64,000 bases of DNA from Centropus unirufus (taxonomy: Eukaryota; Chordata; Aves; Cuculiformes; Centropidae), in NCBI GenBank assembly GCA_013397695.1, contig VYZI01000083.1:1774375-1838374 (forward strand), written 5' to 3'. The position numbers and the translations under genes are program-made. Below are positions 1-11,890 of this stretch, in pieces. How positions within the stretch are numbered: position 1 is the first letter of the stretch; the number at the start of each line of letters is the position of its first letter. The notes below the pieces were generated by a model, which did not search any database, was not told where the DNA came from, and saw only the letters and a program-made list of their open reading frames with translations.

Positions 1-288
1 TTATAAGCATTTATAAATATTTCTGATGCTTAAGTTGGAAGTTTTTGGGCATCATTTTGTATATTGCTGCCTGGATAACACTTTTATTTAGCAGCACTTG
101 CAATGTCTCTTGAACCGTCTTCAATGCACATCTCTTATTCAGCAAGGCAGTACTGAGTGTAGAAGGGTGATACTTTCCATTCCAGTAATCCTGTAACGTT
201 AGTGGCTTGGAAGCATTCTGTAAATGCTAAAGGTCTGTTAGCCTTACATATGTGATAGAATTGTGTTTAATCTTCTTTTTTATTCTAG

Positions 289-338
289 CACTGCACACAC
301 CAACTGATGCTCCGTCTGTGAAGCCTCAGTCCAGACTG
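289..338 (+). CDS. candidate coding exon, set 1 (50 bp)
   Basis: A 50-bp stretch follows a good acceptor, a pyrimidine-rich tract ending TTCTAG. It is followed by a modest donor, CTG|gtaggg. Only one of the three frames is open. It begins after two leftover bases, reads LHTPTDAPSVKPQSRL and ends on a codon boundary. The next candidate in the same phase is at 2585. I do not recognise the protein. The exon is short and the donor is not strong, so chance is a real alternative. Confidence 0.22.
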
Positions 339-689
339 GTAGGGTTTGTGTCTCTTTGGGGTTTTATTTTATTTATTCAGTGTTAAAGGAAGAAGTGAGA
401 AGGATATAGAGGAAAAAGACACTTTCAGAAAAGGGACAAGGGGAGGAGTTAAAATGTCTGCTAGTCTCGAAAGGGAGCAGCAGATGTTTCAGCTAAGTCT
501 ACATGAGTGATGGCAAAATAACTGCTTCCCTGAACCTCACCTTTGGTAACTTTATGTGCTGGCACAGTGTCTGTTACAAAAGTAATGTAACTAGCGTGAA
601 GAAATTATGTATGAACTCTGACACAAAAAACCCACAAGACCTTGCCTCTCTTTTTTATCTAATAAACCCTTTTCTTTTTTTTTCCAATC

Positions 690-1200
690 AAATCAAGAAA
701 AACAGCTAGGATCAACTTCACAAGGCTCTTCTGAACTGACATACAGGTGCCTGAAAAGGTGCTGACATCCAAAGCAATTCCACGGATGACTTTCTGAAAG
801 GCTGCTAAGGATCTCCATCGGTTTCTCTTTCTCATCTACTGATGAATAATGGGTTCCTTTGAGCACCGCCTGGATCTTTGGGATCCTCCTCTATGTAACC
901 TCAGTCAATAATAGAGAAGTTTCTGTTGCAGATTTCTTCAGTCTCACTAGAAATTTGATATGAATTTGCTGATATCTCTTGCACACCGACGTTTTCCAAC
1001 TGAGGGTAAGAAAACCTCTCTATGTGAACTTGTGTTCCCTTGGGTGAAGTGGTCGAACTGAGCCTTGTCTCACTGTGACAGGTTTGAACCACCTCTTTGT
1101 CTCTCCCTTCCAATTCTTGGTTCCTAAGGCATAGTGTCAGTCTCATTCTTTGGTGTTCGTCCTTGTATTTATGATACCACCACTGGTGTGTTTCGTTGCA
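690..1200 (-). pseudogene. possible decayed coding stretch on the minus strand
   Basis: Reading the minus strand from 1200 down, one frame is open for about 100 codons to a TGA at 901-903. It contains a Ser/Thr/Glu-rich stretch (for example CHSETRLSSTTSPKGTQ). The same frame runs on to a second stop at 832-834. A different frame is open from about 890 down to a TGA near 692 (for example VDEKEKPMEILSSLSESH). This resembles an old coding or processed sequence with one stop and one frameshift. No splice acceptor with a pyrimidine tract sits at its upstream edge, and I cannot name a parent gene. A chance run of open frames is the main alternative. Confidence 0.2.
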
Positions 1201-2584
1201 TTATTTTATTTCTAATTTATATTTGACATTGAATCCCTGGTGCAAATGCATAATAGTAATTTCACTTGGAAATTTTAGTGTGAAATACCTGTCCTGAGAA
1301 TTAGAAACATTAAGCAATTGTCTTGCTCATTGGCTTCTTTCTTACTACCACGCTACATGTAATGACATAGAATCAGGACTTTTAAATTATACTACTACTG
1401 CATTGTTGCTGTAAGCGTCAGCCCAGACTATTTGTTAGGTGCATAAGGTGCAGCAGCAAGGGGGTATTGATAAAGGCAGGAAAGATAATCTAAGGCTGAC
1501 ATGGCAATGAGTTGCCCTTTTTGCCCGCTGCCTGACTTTCATCAGACCAGTTTCAATAGTTTCAACAAACCAGGCATTTACATGGCTACTGTGTTCAGTT
1601 GCTAGAAGAAAGGATACTGGTATACAAGAATTTGGTCAAGTTTTTATGAAGAGTGATTTTGTCATTGTCTTTCCTGACTGAAAATTTATCATTTTAGACC
1701 TGATTTTTAAATAATTTCTACATGATTCATAGCAAGATATTTTTTTTTCTTAAGAGTAAACACATATAGCAGAAAAAGTATCTATCAGCTCCACAGTAGA
1801 GCTAGAAAAATTAAAGAATTCTAACTAAAAGGCTTGCTTCTTATCACTTGTTCTTACTTCAGTTGTGGTGAGACAGCCTTGCTCTGAGTGACTATGACAA
1901 TATCATTCCTGGAGCTGTCATTAAAGTAACTGCAACGTGAAATGCCTCATGGTCTATCTGCCACCCATCCATGTAGCCAAAGCTTCCAGGCTGTTTCAGA
2001 CACTCTTTATGCTTACTCAGGGCAGCACCTGCAGCCTTTGTGTGTGTAAAGATAATAGACTGGGTATTTAGAATGGGCAGTCATACCGGGGATCCATCAA
2101 GACGAGAGATTCTGTAAATTGCCAATGGTGAAAATTGCATTTGAACTTTTGAAAGTCATTCTACAGACCTAGACTCTAGCAGTTCCTTTGGTTAGATCTC
2201 TGATACATTTATTTCCAATCACCACCTGGGATACACCTATGTATATACTATGAAAAGTTAAACAGATTCCATATTTTAATACTGATTTTAAAAGACTATA
2301 ATTTCATGCATCTTCTTTGTGATTTTTTTGAGGGCTTAATTGCTATGTCAGAGCAATGCTTATCAGAAAGCACTGAAAAGCTTTAATTACTCTGTACTTT
2401 GGTTAGTTATGAATGCATGCAAAATTTAACTATTTCCCCAGAAGCAAATAAAGTCCACATTTATTATGTTACATAAAAGTTATGGAATGATTTAGAATAA
2501 TTAAGCTAAAGGCTGTCTTATTTGGAATTTAACTCATCTAAATGATGCATAAAATTAATGTCAGAAAATTATTTTCTGTTGTAG
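1201..2584. other. no gene or named repeat seen
   Basis: This is AT-rich sequence with scattered stops in all frames. I see no CR1 similarity, no tandem array and no convincing splice-site pair. Confidence 0.6.
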
Positions 2585-2662
2585 TGCTACATGAGAAAGA
2601 AGCACGAGGACCTTCTCAGAAAGTTTGTTACAGGAAGTGCATCTTATGGCAATAAACTACAG
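2585..2662 (+). CDS. candidate coding exon, set 1 (26 codons)
   Basis: The acceptor is ATTTTCTGTTGTAG and the donor ACAG|gtatat. The 78 bp between them is exactly 26 codons, open in one frame only. It starts CYMRKKHEDL and ends TGSASYGNKLQ. It is phase 0 at both ends, which fits the end of the candidate at 289-338 and the start of the one at 7575. The Lys/Glu-rich start is protein-like, but I recognise no family. A second possible donor lies 13 bp downstream at 2675/2676. Confidence 0.27.
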
Positions 2663-3831
2663 GTATATTTGAAAAGGTAAAGCAAAAAAATTGTGGCATG
2701 GTCTTAATTTTTCAAGTTAAGCTTATCATATAAGTCATCAGAGGAAAGAAATAGAAATTAAGAAATGTAAATGAAGACAAAATTTTAAAACAATGAACCA
2801 GAAGAGGAGAGAGTGGTTGGAATATTGGGCAATTTAAATGGAAAGTTGGGAAAATTGAGATGCAGGTAACAAGAAAGGTTGTGAGAAAAAATAAACCAAT
2901 TTCTCAAAGTTAGCTTTGATATATTTACAATCAACTCTTACAATTGCAACTATACTTAATTCTATTGCCTATTAAAATTAACATAAGTTCCTTCTGACCC
3001 ATGTTAGTGTTGTAACATTGACTTATAGGAATCAAATACTGTCTACTTTTCTCAGGAGAACTGAATTATCATCAACAGTGAGAACTGCTTACATGAGTTA
3101 TGTGAACATAGAGGAATTATTCTACGTGGCAAAGCTACTTTAGGAATTCCAGAGCTTAATATTTAAAATTAAGTCACACCATGCTATGATAAGTTTTATG
3201 GAAAAGAACGGGGATGCTGATGAGTGAAGAATACAGGAAATGAATGGGATTGGTTTATTATGCAGTATGAATGGATGTCTGGTAAATTTTGGCACACTGG
3301 TGCCTTGGTAATTCTGTGTGCCCTTTGGCTTTTTATATGTTCCAATAATAATACAAGATATGGTCATTAAGGTTATCTCACCCCAACAGTTTTACAGGAG
3401 TGGTCTATGAAGCTCCCAGGGCAATGACAGGAATACTGAAAGCTGTCACAGTTAATCTTTTATAGAGCCTCAGGAGTGTGATTGTGCCCAGGAACAGGTA
3501 GGTTTCCTATGTGTAAGGAAGGGATTTGTATTCTAAGTTTGTCTAAAAAGAGAATGGGTACAGGATGCTGGAAACATTTTCTAATGGAACTGCAATTTTC
3601 AGACTAAAATTTAGCTCAGGATTGTAATCTACTTAGGGAGACTATAAAAACAGGGAGATGGGATTCATGAAGAAGAAGAATGGGTCTTTCTGACACTGTT
3701 TGACATTAAGGAAATGGTTTCTAACCACAAGTGGACGTTATTCTCTCAATTACTAGAAGTAATGAGCTTTGCAACGTAACAGCTTCCTGTAAATCACAAA
3801 TGTGTATGGATGCTAAGCTTCCATCTAACAC
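2663..3831. other. no gene or named repeat seen
   Basis: AT-rich sequence. A 32-bp splice-like segment at 3466-3497 is too short to support as an exon. Confidence 0.55.
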
Positions 3832-4375
3832 ATTCCTAGTCATTCTAAGTCAACCAAGTTATAATAGGCTCTAATTGACTTAGCATTCCCACAAGCTGCT
3901 CTATTTTTCATTCTTACCTTTTAAAACACTAAATAGAGAATTTGCTGCTAGTTTGATGGAAGAAAGACTGTTTGGTAGTGTAAAACACAGGAAACAATAA
4001 TCTATATCAGAAAAATCTACGCATATTTAAAGAATCAAAGCAAGCTGTATGCAGCCCTTCTTATTGAATTGAGAGGGATAAAACTCTATGAAATTCCACA
4101 AGCTGAAGATTTGATAAACTACATAAAGCAAAAGGATCCAGAACACATGCAATTGAGTGGTCACAAGAGAGTAATTGTCATCTATTCTTGGGCAAGCATC
4201 CTCCTCTTCGTGTGTTTGAGTGTTATACCTACCATGTCGCAAGAATGATCAATAGGGAGTATTCTTTCTGGCTATGAAATCCTTCCACTTTCTCCATCCA
4301 TTTACTTTGTCCATACAATTCCTAGTAATCCTAATGCAAAGGTGAGTCAATCAAGTTATAATTGGCTCTAATTGT
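3832..4375. repeat. diverged direct repeat of about 50-58 bp, units 3832-3880 and 4318-4375
   Basis: Both units open with ATTCCTAGT, share a core close to CAAGTTATAATNGGCTCTAATTG, and differ by a short insertion. Units begin 486 bp apart on the same strand. The second also contains a chance-looking donor, AAAG|gtgagt. This looks like an old local duplication; it does not resemble CR1. Confidence 0.55.
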
Positions 4376-4395
4376 CATGCCACTCTCATGAGGTT

Positions 4396-5855
4396 GGATT
4401 TTAAGAAAATTTCAGTTTCTAAATTCTGCCTGAAATTTGGATGGTGTTCTCAGAAATGCCTTCTTATTTCCCACTGTAACAGAATTCGAAGGTTTGGGAG
4501 GAATCTGACTTTTTTATTTACAGCTTAAATGGCAACTGGCCAACTCTGAAAATGTCTCCATTTCGTGGTAAAAATCAGTTTCAGAAAGTTCTTGGAGGAG
4601 ATATTCAATAACACAGTTCATGCTCTTACTTCATACAAATGACAATGCTGCATTAAAAAACAAGCAAATTTTAGTATAATTAGCCATTCTGATTTCATCT
4701 AAGTTCTATTAATATTTACAAATGGAAATATTAAAAGATAACGTTAGATAATGAAAGCTCCACAAGGAAACTGTGCAAGTCTCTATTGTAATGTCAATGT
4801 ATTGGCAGTAAGGAAGCGTCTGCTTTCTCAGCTGGATGTTAGTAATTAATATCTTGCTGTCTAATCAGATTCTAGCCTTCTCATTTGGATGTTGATTTCT
4901 GAAGCAAATGTCCATGTTGCCAGCATGAACTTTTTTCTAATAGAAAAGAACATCTGGCTGCCCAATTAATGTAATATAGGAAGGCAGGGCTTTCTAGGGA
5001 CACTTTGCTAAGTTTATTATGGACAACAGAAGCTCTATGAGATACAAACATTAAATAGATGTTGGTAGATCATTATCTTCCACATGCGAAGAGATCAATG
5101 TTGCTCCCTCTGAAATTTTTGTAGACCTCAGTGGGATGTGGCTTATTTTACCTTTTTTTTTAAAGAAAGAAAAGGCATAATGTTCATCTTACATTTTCTA
5201 GGAAAATATTTTTAATTTAAAGTTTCATCTGTGAAATTGGACTATATCTATAATCAAAAGAAATTTTTAAAGATACAAAAAATATTAATGCTTTTCTAGA
5301 ATACAGTTAAGTTTGAGAAGACTCTTCTTATGGGGCAGATGTAACCCCAAACAGTCTTCAAAAAAGGTGGGATACATTTGAGAAAAGGTGGTCTAGAGTT
5401 CATAATATACCATGTATTACTTTTGAAATTACTGTCGTTGTTTTAGTATCTCTTTTTGCACTTCTTGAACCTTCAAGGTAGCTGTGTCTCAGGACACACC
5501 TGTGTTCCTACAGTCCCCTGTCATTGGGCCATGCAGGAGTGGGTAGGTGTGCAAAGCCACACCAACTGTATGGTTGTCCATATGGTAATCAGATTTACCA
5601 TCTTTTTTACCTAGATTTTCCACTTTTTAATATAGCTTTTTCGAATGGATATAGTTGGAACACAACAGTGGTAGGTCTCCTCAGTTGTAATGAGTATAGA
5701 TATGAGTTCAATTTCTGGCCCTGGAGGTTTTTAATGGTTGTTAAATATTGCTCAACTCAGTGTTTTGGAAATGGTAACCATGCTGGGCAACTTTTTTATG
5801 AGCAGAAACAAAGAGGCCCTTTAAATCCTGAAATCACTTGTTTCAGAAGTTCTAA
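4396..5855. other. no gene or named repeat seen
   Basis: AT-rich sequence. A 133-codon open frame at 5524-5925 has no splice, promoter or compositional support. Confidence 0.55.
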
Positions 5856-5909
5856 GATCATCTCGTATGTTAGGATCATCTCGTATGTTAGGATCATCTC
5901 ATATATTAG
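5856..5909 (+). repeat. 18-bp tandem repeat, three copies
   Basis: Three head-to-tail copies of GATCATCTCGTATGTTAG. The first two are identical and the third differs at two positions (CATATATTAG). The unit is a multiple of three, so it leaves a repeated RIISYV motif in an open frame that I judge non-coding. Confidence 0.85.
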
Positions 5910-6480
5910 ATTCTGCCTAGTCTGAGAAGCTAGCAACGGAAACCTCCTAAAGGTGAAGGGTCGCTCTGTAGGAAAGCTTCATCATCATGCCTGACAAATT
6001 GATCTTAGATGGAGCTTTCCGGTGCTTCTGAGGATAATGCGCAGAATGCAAGTGCAATGTGCTTAAAGTTATTAAAGCTGCATTTTTCTTTTAGTTTTTG
6101 TTCTGAGAAATGGCCTGGTTCTCAAAATGCTGTTGTAAATATCACTTTACATAAGCACATTAATGATCAAATATTAGATTACCCTTTTGTGATATTTTCT
6201 CAGCTTTAATTTTTATTTAATTGAGACTATTAGTAGTGCTGTAACATTTAGAAGGATGGCTACTGTAAGGTCAGGTACCGTTTGTCCAAAAGTAAATATT
6301 TGTCCAGCAAGCTAATATTTTTAAGGCATTGTAATATTAGCTGTATTATATACATTTTCTCAGAGATTGTGCTGGGGTGGGGCGGTAAGGTTTTAAAAAA
6401 ATATTACAAGGAATTACAAATATTTTTCTTTAATAATGAAATTTGCACTGCCATGATATTCTCTGATATGAGAGATGACT
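5910..6480. other. no gene or named repeat seen
   Basis: AT-rich filler before the next CR1 scrap. Confidence 0.55.
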
Positions 6481-6597
6481 GAGGGAACTGGGGTTGCTTA
6501 GCCTGGAGAAAAGGAGGCTGAGGGGACAACCTATCACTCTCTACAACTCCCAAGTGACAGCTGATAGTACGAGAGGAAGTGGCCTCAGTTTGCAGCT
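6481..6597 (+). mobile_element. CR1 LINE fragment
   Basis: The sequence matches the CR1 region just upstream of the 3' UTR end: GAGGGAACTGGGGTTGCTTAGC, then a GGAGAAAAGGAGGCTGAGGGG block, then a CTCTCTACAACT block and GAGAGGAAGTGGCCTCA. It belongs to the same CR1 type as the copies at 9.7 and 20.8 kb. Both ends are truncated, and the 3' ATTCTATG terminus is missing. Confidence 0.8.
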
Positions 6598-7574
6598 TTT
6601 ATGTAGTTACTGACATCCATTGTTTTCTCTTTTTCTGACTATAAATATTTTTATTAAAGCAAAGTGCTGAATTAATTGCAAAATATTTAAAGTGATCATA
6701 CTAAAAATTCAAGTCTTTAATGCTATAAAGTACAACGTTGTTAAAGGTTTTGTGCTCCTCTTCCACATGTAAGAATGTGTGTTATAAGAAAAGATATATG
6801 TGAAATGCAGGTCTGAATTGTTTACCTTACAGTTACTGCTGAGGACAGACTCAATGAGGGTATTTTTTATTGGCAATACATATAGGATCCAGCCATGTTT
6901 TTCATTCTATAAGGTAGACAATCATCCTTATTTTTGTAAAATCTGCCAGATTAGAGGAATCAATCAGTGGTCCTACTGTTTTCTCTGCTGCTGATATTGA
7001 GCTCCTTGTTGGGTTTCTAGAGGATGACTTTTCTTCTACCATGTTGAAGACACTGTGAGCTATTTAAAAAAACCCAAAACTTCCTTTGTACAAATATTAT
7101 CACATCTGGAAAACAATTTATTTGGTTATATTGACTTTGTACTGACAGTAGAGGATTATTTATTTCAAATTTTTTATCTAGTAAAGCCCATTAATCTTGT
7201 CATATTTATTTTCTTCTTTTTAATGTCAGATGTTCCAATTTCTGTTTATTTATTTTTTTTGCTCATAAACCATTCTACTCAGAGGTCTGTAAAATATACA
7301 TTAGATATCAAGAGGGAAGCTATTCCTTATGAATGTCTGTTAACAAGATTCATGTAAATCTGAAAGTTGCTCTTAGCACTCTTTTCATTATTTGTGATAT
7401 TAAGTTTGCTATGAACAAGCCTTCCACTTTCCTTTTTTTTCATCTAGCGCAGAAACAGAGAGCATCTGCTGAGGCAGTGATTCAGAGATGAATTATGAGC
7501 AGTCTTTGAGATTCTTTCCTGAAGAGTCAGTTTGAACTATTTTACTAAAACCAGGGGTAGTTTTCTTCTTCTAG
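6598..7574. other. no gene or named repeat seen
   Basis: AT-rich. A strong acceptor-like tract at about 7447 has no donor or open frame after it. Confidence 0.55.
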
Positions 7575-7736
7575 CCTTTTCGCTTAAAACTATACAATGG
7601 CACTCCAGCCAAACATCTTATTGGGTTTTATACTCTCTCCTGGACGTTCCCCAGACAGCTGAAAAATGCCTGCATTACATTGGAAGATGATCCAGTAGTG
7701 CGTGTGTGGCACCTTTGGTCTAAGTTGACCCTCAGG
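7575..7736 (+). CDS. candidate coding exon, set 1 (54 codons); best single exon candidate
   Basis: The acceptor is a clean pyrimidine tract, TTTTCTTCTTCTAG, and the donor is CTCAGG|gtaatc. The 162 bp between them is exactly 54 codons, phase 0 at both ends. It is open in that frame; the second frame stops within four codons and the third near the end. The product begins PFRLKLYNGTPAKHLIG, continues FYTLSWTFPRQLK and ends with a Trp-rich WHLWSKLTLR. Alternating hydrophobic and polar residues suggest beta strands, but I recognise no family. It joins in phase with the candidates at 2585 and 19350; a 30-bp in-phase segment at 11813-11842 could lie between. Without splicing, the frame stops eight codons after the donor. 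Confidence 0.38.
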
Positions 7737-8081
7737 GTAATCTTGGAGATTTCCACTTAGACTTTAGTTTTGGATGAAAAGTTACCTTAGACCATCTGAG
7801 TCACCTTCACTTCACCACCACTGTGGGATGAAGCTTGCTCGCCATGTCAGTCATGTCCTTCCATCATCGCTTCTCACTCAAAGAAGTTTCACACTGTCTT
7901 GTTTTCCTCTTCCTCCTGGATCAGACAAGCTTCCTTTCAATCTGTATGCAGTAACGCATCGTCTGTATACATATGTAGATATATTTGTAGTTTTACTCTG
8001 TGTAATTGTTGGCATTACCTTAGCCCATTGCTCAAAAAGTAACAGATTTGTGAAGCAATATAAATTCAATCAAAACCTTTA
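7737..8081. other. no gene or named repeat seen
   Basis: A 117-codon open frame spans 7774-8127, but its end is CR1 tail sequence, so I do not accept it as a gene. Confidence 0.55.
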
Positions 8082-8128
8082 CGTTCCCTTCCTACCCAAA
8101 CCATTGTATGATCCCATGATTCTATGAT
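8082..8128 (+). mobile_element. CR1 LINE 3'-terminal scrap
   Basis: The last 47 bp of a CR1 3' end can be read: TTCCCTTCCTACCCAAACCATT followed by ATTCTATGAT-type terminal repeats. Only the terminus survives, which is typical of very short 5'-truncated insertions. Confidence 0.72.
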
Positions 8129-9719
8129 AAGGTATGAAAGAGTCCTTTCAAAATACACTTTATTCCATTTTCTCTCTTCAATTATTCAGCAAATCTTGTG
8201 GATATGACTTTTTTGTCTGTGTTTGGTCCCTCCCTCTTGTGGGATATTTTGCTTTGGGATTCCAGAGGGGGATCTATGATAAATGTAGCTTTTAGAAGGA
8301 CCATCGTACATATATTTTTCCTTAATTTAAATAATTCCTTTCATAAGAAGATGGGTCTCTTGAGTAAAATGTACCTACTTGCAGTACTAGATATTTCTGC
8401 TTCCTGCTGAAATGAGCTGTCACATTTCCTTTTAGGCATGTACCAATAATTTAAGAAGCTCCTACAGGCACATGCTTTGCATATCATAATGCTTCCTCTG
8501 CCTCCCAATTAATTTATGCTAAATGAGATGAAAGATTTTACTTTTTTTTTACTTCTTTGCTCGATCTACTCGATTACTCATCCCAAGATAAGTCTTTAAA
8601 GCCTAGTAAAAATATAGAAACAACCATCCATGATTATGTTTTCTAATGCTCCTCTAAAACAATTAATTTCTCTTTTTTTTTTACCTCAAGTGCTTTGAAT
8701 CTGAGCAGCTACTGAGATTTTTGAGGAACTTTGATATTGTAATCAAAATTCTTCTCTAAAGGCTGATTTCCATGATTATAGAATTTCTAGATTATATTCA
8801 TTCTTGTAAAACCACAAAAACCTTGAACTACAAGATGTGCTTTTATGTGGAAAAGTGCTTGTTATGTTGCAAGTAATTGTTCAAGATATGTGTGGTAATA
8901 CTGTTAAAAATGAAGGAAATTGGAAAGAAAAGGGCTTTTTTTCCCCCCAAGAAGCAGCTTTAAATTTCTTTTTTATCTACAAGAGAAATTATTGATAAAT
9001 AGTAATGATTATGAGAATTACTCTTCAAAGGTGATCACCTGAATTATCATGGATACAGTCAGGTCAATCCAAGTTCTAAATGAGTAAGATGAAGCCGAGA
9101 GGAGGTTGTATTTTGAAGTGTGGGAAGCAGAGGGGTTAAACAGTGAAATTCAGGACCTTTAATTGACATACTAAACTGGAAATCACTGGTTATTTGGTGC
9201 AAAATTCTTTCATCTGACCTTGTAGACCCTGGTGGAGGTTCTTCTTTTCACTTACAGGTCCTCTCAGGTGGTTAAAAAAGCAGGACCTACTGAAAGTTTT
9301 TTTTTAAAAAGCTGCTTTGATCTTTTTTATATTTTGTTTTATTATATTTTTACCTCAAACAGTCAATATTTCTGCATGTAATAGTTTGAGGGTTTTTTTC
9401 CTCTCAATTTACAGTACTTCTAATAGAGTTAGAATTAAACCAGAAATATGTCAGTGTATTGTAAGGACTTCATAGCTTAATATTTTAGGCTGGAAGAAAA
9501 CAATTCCATGTATTCTTATACATTCTCACACCAGAGGCTCCGGCCCTTAGCACACTGGATTGTGCCTTTTAGAATTCTGATCTATGGAAGCCTGAGCTTC
9601 ATTTTGTGTGTGCAGCAACCTCTATGGCTCAAGCAGCTGCATAGGGGGAAATATATAAATAATAATATATATAAAGCAGTCACGAGGGATTGTGATAAAA
9701 GTGTGATAAAGTGGAACGG
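8129..9719. other. no gene or named repeat seen
   Basis: AT-rich sequence with short poly-T runs (for example near 8545, 8673 and 9300). A simple AT-rich run (ATATATAAATAATAATATAT) starts near 9650. Confidence 0.55.
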
Positions 9720-10015
9720 AGATGTGGAAGTGTCTGGAGCACAAGGGCTATGGGAAGCAGCTGAGGGACCTGGGGCTGTTTAGCCTGGAGAAGTGGAGGC
9801 TGAGAGGAGACCTCATCGCTCCCTACAACTGCGTGAAAGGAGGCTGCTGCTCTCTTCTCCAAAGTAAGAAGTGATAGAATGAGAGGAAATGACCTCAGGT
9901 TTTGCCGGGGGGGGGTTAGGCTGTATAGAAGGAGAAGTTTCTTTACTGAAAGAGTGGTGGGGCATTCACACAGGCAGCCCATGGCAGTGATGAAGTCTTC
10001 TTCCCTGGTTTTAAT
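9720..10015 (+). mobile_element. CR1 LINE fragment, 3'-truncated
   Basis: This reads from GTCTGGAGCACAAG through CTGAGGGACCTGGGGCTGTT, a GAGGCTGAGAGGAGACC block, TCTCTTCTCC, GAGAGGAAATGACCTCA and AGAGTGGTGGGGCATTC into a CCCTGG block. It then stops matching before the expected 3' UTR end and ATTCTATG terminus. A run of ten G at 9906-9915 marks local expansion. Small open frames on both strands here are only CR1 sequence. Confidence 0.82.
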
Positions 10016-11459
10016 GCAAAGTGTGTTTATACTTGTAATGACTATACCTTTACTAATAAATACCAATAGTTTTAAATGCTCTGAGGTTGGTTATTTATTG
10101 GGATATAAGCAACACAGAAATAGGCAGGTACCAATTTGTTAAGCGTTTTGATGCTAAGAGAGGAATATGGGAGGATTCCAGCTGGTTTTGCTGTTTTTAT
10201 TTGTTATTTCAGTCATTTTCAAGCACTAATTGTCATTAATGTCATCATCTGGCAATTTTTGAGAACATGCAGCAGTAAAATTCTTGATAGCAGTAATGTG
10301 CAGTGGTATAAGTTACTTTTTCAGGGACAAATTATGAGCCAGTTAGTCCACATAAACTTGTTCCAATTGTAACATGTTCCTTAATCATTACTGACATGGA
10401 AGAAATTAGGATATGGATTTGTATGTTGTACTTGTCGACTGGTGGAAAATCAAGAACTGGTAGTAGCCAGGCAGGGAAGACAAAATAACAACAGGGGCCT
10501 TAATTTGAATTTCACTACTGCAATTTTTTTACCAGTTTCTGTGCTACGAGGTTTATGTTCATCTAATGGCACAAATGGGTGCGATCTCTATTAAAGATGA
10601 CTAGCACTCATGCTCATTGTTAGTTCAATGCTTTTACATTTCATGTAGTCCTGTCATTTTTGCTATTCTGACTTCTTTGCTCCGTCCGTGGCTGCTGTTA
10701 TTATTCCTTTGTTCTGTGCGTATATAAAGAGAGATATTTGTTCTTTCTGGTGGGGGCTTGCTCATTTACTAGTAGTGAGACATTAGGCTAACACAAGGAT
10801 AATTTGCTGGACAGCTTAAATATATAGTCAGGATGAGATTTAGAAGCCGAGCTTGTACTCAGCTGACACAGCTAAAACACAACACAATAATTTTTCTGGA
10901 TTTCCATGTAGCTATGAAATACTCTATTACCATTTCAGAAGAAGACTTGCTGTGCATTAAGTTCTAACCACTCCAGAGGCTCTAATAATATGTTGCATCT
11001 CTCAACATATTTGTTGTGACTGGAGAAGTATTTCTGCACTAAGAGCCAAACCACAGATGGGTTTGCTAAATCTATCTAGGTTTTTTGACTGACCTTAATG
11101 TTGTTCTGTTAAAATCAATGGGATTTGTCCTAAATTACATGAAGCAAGGGAAGGAAGGTGAGATTGATGATAGCATGTGTACAATTTTGTTTGCTGGTTT
11201 ATTATACAATGTATTTTTTGATGTGATGTATTATGTATTTGTCTATCATGTAATGCATTATGAAAAGGAAAATACTAATTTTCCTCTAAAAACGTCTGTG
11301 GCTGAGAAGTAAGGAAAAAAGCAATGTTTTGCCTTCAGATGAAATTAAGCCTTCATATTTAGCTTGTAGTCACATTAAAAAGTCTTATTTTCTCATCAGT
11401 TGCGATAATATTAAGGGAAACGAATTCATCTCGCATATAACTGTGCAAGGATCTGAGTC
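10016..11459. other. no gene or named repeat seen
   Basis: AT-rich sequence. Short splice-like motifs occur near 10536 but the donor is weak. Confidence 0.55.
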
Positions 11460-11890
11460 TGAGTGGCTTCTTACGGCAAGGACACAGATGAATTACAATG
11501 GGTGAAGCCAGGGAGGGATCTCATTCCACATCAGCTGCTTGGCAGTAACGACCTGTTTTTCCCTGCCGTCAGTGTTGAGTAATTTATGATAGTTTATCCC
11601 CTTGGTGAAAGCAGGATGGCTCACCTCCTGTGTTTACCACTCCTCTCACGTATAAGGAGCATGTTTGCAAGGTTGTGACATGTTGAGTTACCGGTGGAGC
11701 TGGAAAAAGCCCTCTGGCTGGTGCTGGTCCATCTCTTGACCCTTTAAATCAGTTCCGCTTCCAGGTACACTGATGTTTGCCCATTGATCTTCCCCTCAGC
11801 TTCCTCCTGCAGTACACAAAACTCCTTTTGGAGTTCTTCCAGGTAATTATTGATCTTGTCTTTCCCTCCAAGGTGGCAAATTTAAGATGC
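11460..11890. other. unexplained GC-richer island with antisense open-frame pieces
   Basis: This 430-bp block is visibly richer in G and C than its surroundings and matches no repeat I know. On the minus strand one frame from about 11880 contains NNYLEELQKEF and later INGQTSVYLEAELI before a stop. A second frame is then open for about 50 codons. A minus-strand segment, 11625-11699, has a good acceptor (GGCTTTTTCCAG) and donor (GGAG|gtgagc). On the plus strand, 11813-11842 is a 30-bp in-phase segment (YTKLLLEFFQ) between a strong acceptor and CCAG|gtaatt. It could be an old retrocopy, an exon cluster or a regulatory element. Confidence 0.3.

Noticed and set aside
5524..5925. 133-codon open frame on the plus strand
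   Set aside because: No splice or start support, and its end is made by the 18-bp tandem repeat.
7774..8127. 117-codon open frame
   Set aside because: It runs into a CR1 terminus and has no supporting signals.
9680..10066. 128-codon minus-strand frame
   Set aside because: It lies over a CR1 fragment and is the antisense of repeat sequence.
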